Shown piece after piece: positions 6,369 to 10,590 of a stretch of 10,590 nt of DNA. The stretch is from assembly GCA_007127175.1 (NCBI GenBank), contig SKZX01000400.1, positions 1-10,590 on the forward strand, read 5' to 3'. The notes under the pieces are model-generated. The model was not told the DNA's origin. It saw nothing but the letters and a program-made list of their open reading frames with translations, and did no database searches. Within the stretch, counting starts at the first letter, position 1. Each line of letters opens with the position of its first letter. Made by a program: the position numbers and the translations under genes. Source of the DNA: Desulfobacterales bacterium (GTDB lineage Bacteria > Desulfobacterota > Desulfobacteria > Desulfobacterales > Desulfosalsimonadaceae).

Positions 6369-7679
6369 TTATCCGTTTCCATTCTGATAGCGTGCGCAGG
6401 GGGATATTTCGGCCATTACGCCGCGGAGTTTCTGCTTCAGGACCGTGTAGGAGTAAAAGCGCCGGGCTGTTTCAAAATTGTGCTCGGCCATGTGCTGCCG
6501 GTAAACCGGGTCCTTGAGGACTTTCCGGGTTTTGGCGATGGCGTTTTTATCCACGAAACCGTCAATCTCGATGACGTCAAAGCCTTTTGGCTTGATGTCC
6601 GTCGAATAGATGGAGTAGGAATTGACCACGATCGGTTTCCTGAAATACAGGGCTTCCAGAAAGGCGTTGCCGAAGCCTTCGAAGGAAGACGGGTAGGTGA
6701 CCAGGTCGGCATGGGGATAGATATCATTTAAAGTATAGATTTTTCGGCCGCTTTTGGTGCGCCCGCGTTTTTCATTGATCATTTTTGATACGAAAATCGT
6801 ATTCACGTTGAGCATGGCCGAATATTCCTGTATGCGCCGTTCGTATGCATGCCCTTCGTCTCCGGATGCATGGGAGATGATCAGCTTGGCCTTCAGGCCC
6901 AGGCGGCTCACCAGTTCAATGGCATGTTCGATCCCCTTTCGCGCGATAACACGGGTGGGCTGCAGGATGAAATACTCATCATCGGCGATGCCGAAGCTTT
7001 CCCTTACGTCCGCGGCATAATCATCGGGCGGTTCCGGGGGGTTTTCGAAGTCCATGACGTTAGGAATGGTCGTTGAGGAACATCCCTTGCGAAACCCAAG
7101 CTGGCTGTCCCCGGCCGAACTGATGACCACGTGGTGGATGCGGGGCAGGTGAGGCGGAAACGCCATATCCAGGTATTCCCATATGGCATTGGTCATGAAG
7201 CGCGACCGCTCCCAGTAAAAGTCGTGATGATGGGCGATCATGACAATGCCGGTTTCGGACGCCACTTCCGTAATGGCGAGCCCCAGGGGCACGTTGAGCG
7301 GTATGGTCAAGGCATTCTCCGCAACCAGCAGGCTGACCCGGAACCGGTTGATGAAATCGTAGAGATGGTCCTTTATTTCCTCTTTGACCGCCATGATTTT
7401 CAGAGTGGTCGACCGGCTTCTGTGGCGCGCATCAAAACTGCGCCTGTAAATATCAACGATTTCATGGTGGGTGAAATGGGATTTTTTCGACAGGTAGCTT
7501 TTTTCGGCCGGGGTTTCCAGCTCTCCGGCAAAATAAAAACAGTTGAACCCGTCGTTTTCAAAAACCTCGGCCCATTTCATGGTTTCCAGGGAAACACCGT
7601 CGGTTCCGGCAATCCTGGTGGCGACAAATCCGATGTTGTTGTTTCTGCTGCATCGCATGCAGTCACAGGGCAGGTCCAT
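6369..7679 (-). CDS. GT4-type glycosyltransferase
   Basis: This 436-residue protein has the two-lobed GT-B layout. The N-terminal lobe opens with IGFVATRIAGTDGVSLETMKW (starting near 16), an acceptor-side glycine loop, and includes an unusual IAHHHDFYWERSRF motif (148-161). The C-terminal lobe has LQPTRVIARKGIEHAIELV (239-257) for nucleotide-sugar phosphate contact and the E-x7-E motif EGFGNAFLEAL (334-344) characteristic of retaining GT4 enzymes. The combination of GTDGVSLE and HHHDFYWER recalls a group annotated as mannosylglucosylglycerate synthase-like (compatible-solute synthesis), but this is memory-based and acceptor and donor remain unproven. The first residues include a Cys cluster (CDCMRC, 5-10), odd for the family and perhaps an untranslated or lineage-specific extension. 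No signal peptide or membrane segment is visible. It is the first gene of a two-gene unit with recN. Confidence 0.85.
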   Translation of the reverse strand: MDLPCDCMRCSRNNNIGFVATRIAGTDGVSLETMKWAEVFENDGFNCFYFAGELETPAEKSYLSKKSHFTHHEIVDIYRRSFDARHRSRSTTLKIMAVKEEIKDHLYDFINRFRVSLLVAENALTIPLNVPLGLAITEVASETGIVMIAHHHDFYWERSRFMTNAIWEYLDMAFPPHLPRIHHVVISSAGDSQLGFRKGCSSTTIPNVMDFENPPEPPDDYAADVRESFGIADDEYFILQPTRVIARKGIEHAIELVSRLGLKAKLIISHASGDEGHAYERRIQEYSAMLNVNTIFVSKMINEKRGRTKSGRKIYTLNDIYPHADLVTYPSSFEGFGNAFLEALYFRKPIVVNSYSIYSTDIKPKGFDVIEIDGFVDKNAIAKTRKVLKDPVYRQHMAEHNFETARRFYSYTVLKQKLRGVMAEISPCARYQNGNG

Positions 7680-7712
7680 TCCACATCCCGTTGAACAAAC
7701 AAAAGCGTCCCG

Positions 7713-7740
7713 GTTATAAAATGAATGTTATAAAATGAAT
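7713..7740. repeat. Perfect tandem 14-bp repeat GTTATAAAATGAAT x2
   Basis: Two identical head-to-tail copies occupy 7713-7726 and 7727-7740. A partial third occurrence of the core GTTATAAA is at 7773-7780. The copies lie between the predicted minus-strand promoter and the glycosyltransferase start, and abut the -35 of the predicted plus-strand promoter. Iterated protein-binding sites (iterons or operators) or a recent slip duplication would both explain this. Confidence 0.85.
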
Positions 7741-7768
7741 TGACGATACGTGAATATAATACTACTAT
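7740..7768 (+). promoter_or_regulatory. Candidate promoter of the small membrane protein gene
   Basis: TTGACG (7740-7745) and TACTAT (7763-7768) are 17 bases apart; the -35 matches sigma-70 at 5 of 6 positions and the -10 at 4. Transcription would begin near 7775, giving a leader of about 120 bases before the ATG at 7896. It overlaps the opposite-strand promoter, so the two divergent transcripts may compete. Confidence 0.45.
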
Positions 7769-7783
7769 ATCAGTTATAAACAA
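7756..7783 (-). promoter_or_regulatory. Candidate promoter of glycosyltransferase-recN
   Basis: On the minus strand TTGTTT (complement of 7778-7783) and TATTAT (complement of 7756-7761) are 16 bases apart. The -10 matches sigma-70 consensus at 5 of 6 positions, the -35 at only 3. The predicted leader to the ATG at 7679 is about 70 bases and contains the tandem repeat at 7713-7740. Confidence 0.4.
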
Positions 7784-7895
7784 GGCAAACACAGTTTATA
7801 TGTGATCCGCCTTTCATGTCAAGCTGCAGGGCAGGGTTATTTGTCTGTTATCTAAAAATGCGCGTCCACCGGGAAGGAAGCAAAAGGAGGGAAAA

Positions 7896-8213
7896 ATGGG
7901 ATATTCAACAGTGAAAAAAGTCTTCATTGTCATATCGGTTGCTGCGCTGCTCGTTGTTTCTACCGGTGCCCATGCACTGGGCAATGAGGCAGGCAGGACA
8001 ATGACGGAAGCAAGGGTGATAGACCCTGCAGCCATGATAGTGGACTTTTCAGTCGCCCGTCCGGTCGGCTTTGCCGCATTGGCAACCGGCATCGTGTTTT
8101 TCACCGCTTCCATTCCTTTTTCAGCGCTTGGCCAAAACACGGGGATGGCATTTGAAAAGATGGTTGTGGATCCCGCAAAGTACACTTTTTTAAGGCCCCT
8201 GGGCGGTTTTTGA
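7896..8213 (+). CDS. Small membrane protein of unknown function
   Basis: This gene encodes 105 residues behind a near-perfect Shine-Dalgarno AAGGAGG (7884-7890), 5 bases before the ATG, so it is likely well translated. A signal-peptide-like segment (KKVFIVISVAALLVVSTGAHA, about 7-27) is followed by a short polar stretch, then a second hydrophobic segment (about 56-77, with PVGFAALATGIVFFTASIPF). The C-terminus VVDPAKYTFLRPLGGF looks conserved in type. RPVG before the second segment is echoed by RPLG at the C-terminus. I recall similar short proteins with a terminal DPA(K/R)(Y/F)TF-RPLG signature in Desulfobacterota, all hypothetical. Topology is probably a cleaved signal plus one membrane helix, or two helices, in the inner membrane. 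It ends 1 bp before the convergent HNH stop codon. No function assigned. Confidence 0.8.
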   Translation: MGYSTVKKVFIVISVAALLVVSTGAHALGNEAGRTMTEARVIDPAAMIVDFSVARPVGFAALATGIVFFTASIPFSALGQNTGMAFEKMVVDPAKYTFLRPLGGF

Positions 8214-8214
8214 A

Positions 8215-8499
8215 TCAGGCGTCAAAGTCCTGTATGTAAGCCTCCCATTCCATGGGAAGCATCGTCTTTTTTGCCGTGTTGCATTCCTTGCAGCACGGCA
8301 CCACGTTCCCCTTGACGCTTTTTCCCCCCCGGGACAGGGGCACCACGTGATCCATGGTCAACTGGTGCGGGGAAAACCGGCGTCCGCAGTAATGGCAAGC
8401 GCCCTTGGCACAGCGCCGCTTCCACCACTGGGAAGCCCTGAGCTCCCGGGCCCTGTATTTTTCCCTTCGCAGCTCGTCTTCTTCGGGTACGTATGACAT
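8215..8499 (-). CDS. HNH endonuclease family protein
   Basis: This is a 94-residue single-domain HNH protein. It has a charged N-terminal helix (LRREKYRARELRASQWWKRR), a first zinc pair CHYC (Cys35, Cys38), the catalytic DHVVPLSRGG (Asp50, His51), Asn65 in GNVVPCC, and a second zinc pair CCKECN (Cys70, Cys73) with Asn74. The Cys-x2-C ... DH ... N ... Cys-x2-C pattern is typical of the zinc-bound beta-beta-alpha-metal fold of McrA-like/phage-associated HNH proteins, which nick or cut DNA. The ATG at 8499 is the first start after an in-frame stop; its ribosome-binding site is poor. No phage, restriction or intron-like genes surround it, so it is an orphan, perhaps a housekeeping or domesticated nuclease. 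It lies 60 bases beyond the ATP-grasp gene on the same strand and could be read through from it. Confidence 0.85.
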   Translation of the reverse strand: MSYVPEEDELRREKYRARELRASQWWKRRCAKGACHYCGRRFSPHQLTMDHVVPLSRGGKSVKGNVVPCCKECNTAKKTMLPMEWEAYIQDFDA

Positions 8500-8534
8500 T
8501 GACTTTTTAAGGCGTTTTTTTCAGAAAAGCGGTT

Positions 8535-8560
8535 GAGCCCGCATGGGCGGGATATCATTT
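8535..8560 (-). terminator. Weak hairpin after the ATP-grasp gene
   Basis: CCCGC-ATGG-GCGGG forms a 5-bp GC stem with a 4-base loop immediately downstream of the ATP-grasp stop on the minus strand. The following minus-strand bases contain a short interrupted T-run (CTTTTCT), so it may be a leaky terminator before the HNH gene. Short stem and poor tail keep confidence low. Confidence 0.25.
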
Positions 8561-9402
8561 TAGAAATTCAGGTCGAGCCGGGAAAGCCATCGGTCAATTT
8601 CAATGCCGAGCAGCCTGTAAAAAGCCTCGGATCCGCCCAGTCCCCGCCTGCCGAAATAGTAATTGATTTCCAGAAACAGCGGGGTCTGATCAGATGCGCC
8701 GGAATCGAAAAGCATGTCAAAGCCGGCCAGGTTGATGCCCGTCTTCCGGCAGAACATCATCACCTCTTTTTTCGCCCGTTCCTGCAAACCCCTGTCAGAA
8801 TCATGATCGATCCGGGCGCCCTGGGCGGTTTGTGAGCCGAACCGGGCCTGATCCGGCTGAATTCGCCAATAGGATCGGCAGGTATCGCCGATAACGACCA
8901 CGCGCAAGGAACGCCCCCCGGTTTCGATGTAGCGTTGAATCAAGAACCCCTTCTGCCCCGTGCGTTCAAAGGACACCGCTTTTGCAGTAAGGCTTTCAAA
9001 CGCATCCGGGTTTCTGACGAGATGCACGTTGTCCCCTTCCCCGGACCAGGAAAACTTGAAAACAAAGGGATAGCCAAAAGGTGATCCCGGTTTTGCCCTG
9101 CCGAAGCGTTTATGGAAATCAGCAACGGATTCAAAAGAGAGGGTTTCGGGATGGGGCACGCCGTGCTTTCGGAACAGTTCCGCCTGGCCGGTTTTTCCGG
9201 TATGCCGGAAGCGGGTGGTGTAATCAGGGAAAACATGGCGGCAGTTTGCCGCAGCCATTTCAAAAAGCGGCCGGAAGCAACCCTGGGGCAGAATGACGGC
9301 ATCTGCCTGTTTTATGGCCGTCCGATCCCTGTCATCAGGATCGCGTCCCGCGCAAAGCCGGTTTTCATCCGCCGTATAACAAGGTTGATAGGACAGGATC
9401 AT
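8560..9402 (-). CDS. ATP-grasp ligase (RimK-like), substrate unknown
   Basis: This 280-residue protein has an ATP-grasp fold. PFVFKFSWSGEGDNVHLV (112-129) holds Lys116 and the Gly-rich nucleotide loop (Ser120-Gly123), FLIQRYIETGG (153-163) is the adenine-side hinge, and RSLRVVVIGD (164-173) follows. Asp229 in AGFDMLFD, Glu245 and Asn247 in PLFLEINYYFG are the expected Mg-ATP ligands. The N-terminal 60-70 residues are a short pre-grasp-like segment, and RKHGVPHPETLSF (78-90) is the usual linker into the ATP-binding lobe. This resembles RimK/glutathione-synthetase-like carboxylate-amine ligases, but no subfamily-specific signature tells the substrate. Its ATG shares its first base with the last base of the era stop (TGATG), so it is translationally coupled to era. 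It is likely a cytoplasmic enzyme that ligates a carboxyl to an amine. Confidence 0.8.
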   Translation of the reverse strand: MILSYQPCYTADENRLCAGRDPDDRDRTAIKQADAVILPQGCFRPLFEMAAANCRHVFPDYTTRFRHTGKTGQAELFRKHGVPHPETLSFESVADFHKRFGRAKPGSPFGYPFVFKFSWSGEGDNVHLVRNPDAFESLTAKAVSFERTGQKGFLIQRYIETGGRSLRVVVIGDTCRSYWRIQPDQARFGSQTAQGARIDHDSDRGLQERAKKEVMMFCRKTGINLAGFDMLFDSGASDQTPLFLEINYYFGRRGLGGSEAFYRLLGIEIDRWLSRLDLNF

Positions 9403-10316
9403 CAGTAACCGAGCTTTCTTATGGCCCGGGGATCGCGGCTCCAGTTTTTTTCGACCCGGACGAACAGCTTGAGAAAGACCTTTGCGCCCAGCAGGTGTTC
9501 AATATCCATTCGCGCCTGCGTCCCGATTGTTTTCAACATTGCACCGTTTTTCCCGATGATGATGCCTTTCTGGGAATCCCGTTCCACGTGGATGGCCGCA
9601 TGAATCCGTATGATGCCCGCGTCTTCCGAAAAGTCCTCGATGGTGACCGCCGTTCCGTAGGGGACCTCCTGACCGGTGTTTTCAAAAATTTTTTCCCGGA
9701 TCATTTCGCACACAATAAAGCGCTCCGGCATGTCGGTCAAGGCGTCTTCAGGGAAAAACGGCGGGCCCTCCGGCAGCAGTTTGACCATGGATTCGGCAAG
9801 GTGGGGCACTTGCGTGCCAAGGAGGGCGGAAATGGGCACAATATCAGCGAAAGGGATGCCAATATCAGACCATTTATCTATTATTTTAAGCAGTTTTGTT
9901 TTTTCCACCCGGTCGATTTTGTTGATGGCGAGTACGGCAGGCGTTTTTGGGCGCTTTTTCAGTTTCTCGATGATCATCGATTCGGAGCGGTCCTCCGGGC
10001 TGGACGCGTCGATGACCACCAGCACCAGGTCCACTTCGTCAATGGCGGTGAGTGCTACCTGAACGATTTTGCGGTTAAAGGTCTTTTCGGATTCATGAAC
10101 GCCTGGCGTGTCGAGAAAAACAATCTGGTGATTCTCCCCGTGCATGACGCCCATGATCCGGTTTCTCGTGGTTTGCGGTTTGCTGGAGATAATGGAGATT
10201 TTCTCGCCGATCAAGCGGTTGAGCAGTGTTGACTTGCCGACATTCGGAGCGCCTGCAATGGCGGCGAAACCGGACCTGAAACCGGAAAAGGGGTCTTTTT
10301 GGGTGCGGCCGTTCAT
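9402..10316 (-). CDS. era: GTPase Era, 16S rRNA-binding ribosome assembly factor
   Basis: Era is a GTPase that binds the 3' end of 16S rRNA through a C-terminal KH domain and helps mature the 30S subunit. Numbered from the chosen start, G1 is GAPNVGKST (22-30), G2 holds TT (49-50), G3 DTPG (69-72), G4 NKID (132-135) and G5 SAL (163-165). The KH domain carries the GxxG loop GKNG (255-258), and the C-terminus NWSRDPRAIRKLGY is the typical Era ending. The length of 304 is normal. I chose the ATG at 10316 because AGAGGA lies about 6 bases upstream and family members begin near here; a farther in-frame ATG at 10388 would add 24 unconserved residues and overlap engB. It follows engB with a 40-base gap and overlaps the ATP-grasp gene by 1 base. 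Confidence 0.97.
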   Translation of the reverse strand: MNGRTQKDPFSGFRSGFAAIAGAPNVGKSTLLNRLIGEKISIISSKPQTTRNRIMGVMHGENHQIVFLDTPGVHESEKTFNRKIVQVALTAIDEVDLVLVVIDASSPEDRSESMIIEKLKKRPKTPAVLAINKIDRVEKTKLLKIIDKWSDIGIPFADIVPISALLGTQVPHLAESMVKLLPEGPPFFPEDALTDMPERFIVCEMIREKIFENTGQEVPYGTAVTIEDFSEDAGIIRIHAAIHVERDSQKGIIIGKNGAMLKTIGTQARMDIEHLLGAKVFLKLFVRVEKNWSRDPRAIRKLGY

Positions 10317-10356
10317 GGTGTTTCCTCTTATTTCAGTGCAACCCGCATTTGCGGTT

Positions 10357-10590
10357 TCATTTGGCGGGGTCGTCTTCAGGGAGTTCAAGCACCCGCAGAA
10401 TCTGCCGCCATGCCTGATCCTTGCCCAGGGTTGTTTTTGCGGAAAAAAGGATAAACCCGCCTTCCGCCGGGGAGAAATGCTTTCGAATTTGCGACAAGCG
10501 CCCTGCCTGCTTGTTTTTAGACAGCTTGTCCGCCTTTGTGATGATAAAGAAAAACGGCAGACCGATGGTGTCCAGAAAATTCACCAGGTC
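10357..10590 (-). CDS. engB: Ribosome biogenesis GTP-binding protein EngB/YsxC (C-terminal part, truncated by window edge)
   Basis: The reading frame stops at 10357 and stays open to the window end, so the start and most of the GTPase domain lie outside. The visible 77 codons include the G4 motif ITKADKLSK (GTP base recognition, TKAD), and the later LFSAKTTLGKDQAW segment that carries G5 (SAK) and leads to the final helix, as in EngB, a GTPase needed for 50S ribosomal subunit assembly. TKADKLSK with SAK-TTLGKDQAW is characteristic of EngB rather than Era or Der, though the missing G1-G3 region prevents full proof. Its position 40 bases upstream of era, on the same strand, makes an operon of ribosome assembly GTPases. 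Confidence 0.9.
   Translation of the reverse strand, partial: DLVNFLDTIGLPFFFIITKADKLSKNKQAGRLSQIRKHFSPAEGGFILFSAKTTLGKDQAWRQILRVLELPEDDPAK

Noticed and set aside
7131..7694. A 187-codon open frame on the plus strand opposite the glycosyltransferase
   Set aside because: Antisense shadow of a clear GT-B protein, no motif.
7800..7825. CRP-like site TGTGA near the small membrane protein leader
   Set aside because: Only the left half-site is present; the right half TCACA is missing at the required spacing.
8215..8499. HNH gene as part of a phage, group I intron or restriction system
   Set aside because: No capsid, terminase, methylase, intron or integrase genes flank it; neighbours are housekeeping genes.
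9495..10232. A 245-codon open frame on the plus strand opposite era
   Set aside because: It mirrors era codons and shows no recognisable domain or ribosome-binding site.
10317..10388. Longer Era N-terminus starting at 10388
   Set aside because: The added residues are not Era-like, would overlap engB, and the internal ATG at 10316 has the better ribosome-binding site.

Overview
The window looks like a stretch of ordinary bacterial chromosome from a Gram-negative organism. The best guess is a Desulfobacterota (former Deltaproteobacteria) species related to sulfate-reducing or syntrophic bacteria. The reasons are a split ADP-forming acetyl-CoA synthetase, a hexameric-type (Gram-negative) citrate synthase, a small outer-membrane beta-barrel, a small two-segment membrane protein of a kind I associate with that phylum, and moderately high GC. 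The taxonomic call is inference from gene content. No rRNA, tRNA, CRISPR array, insertion sequence or phage module was found.

Layout. (1) Positions 32-2166 (+): a two-gene operon with overlapping ATGA encodes the beta (ATP-grasp) and alpha (CoA-binding) subunits of an ADP-forming acyl/acetyl-CoA synthetase; both predicted phosphohistidines are present. (2) Positions 2245-3540 (-): citrate synthase, convergent with the operon. (3) Positions 3541-3894: a 354-bp divergent intergenic region with several inverted repeats. (4) Positions 3895-4650 (+): a signal-peptide-bearing outer-membrane beta-barrel protein, tail to tail with recN, 4 bp apart. (5) Positions 7679 to 4655 (-): a GT4-type glycosyltransferase followed at once by recN. 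(6) Positions 7680-7895: a divergent promoter region with a perfect tandem 14-bp repeat. (7) Positions 7896-8213 (+): a small membrane protein of unknown function, ending 1 bp from a convergent HNH nuclease gene (8215-8499, -). (8) Positions 10590 to 8560 (-): engB (partial) - era - ATP-grasp ligase, in which the last gene starts on the last base of the era stop codon.

How the genes fit together. The acyl-CoA synthetase and citrate synthase are adjacent steps around acetyl-CoA: one interconverts acetate and acetyl-CoA with ATP, the other condenses acetyl-CoA with oxaloacetate. They are convergently transcribed, so not an operon. EngB and Era are both ribosome-assembly GTPases and form a natural operon; the coupled ATP-grasp enzyme is its unexplained member. 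RecN is a DNA double-strand-break repair protein; its pairing with a glycosyltransferase is probably only transcriptional.

I see no convincing novel multi-gene system. The parts most worth a second look are the era-coupled ATP-grasp ligase, the small membrane protein/HNH pair, and the repeat-containing divergent promoter regions at 3593-3759 and 7713-7783.
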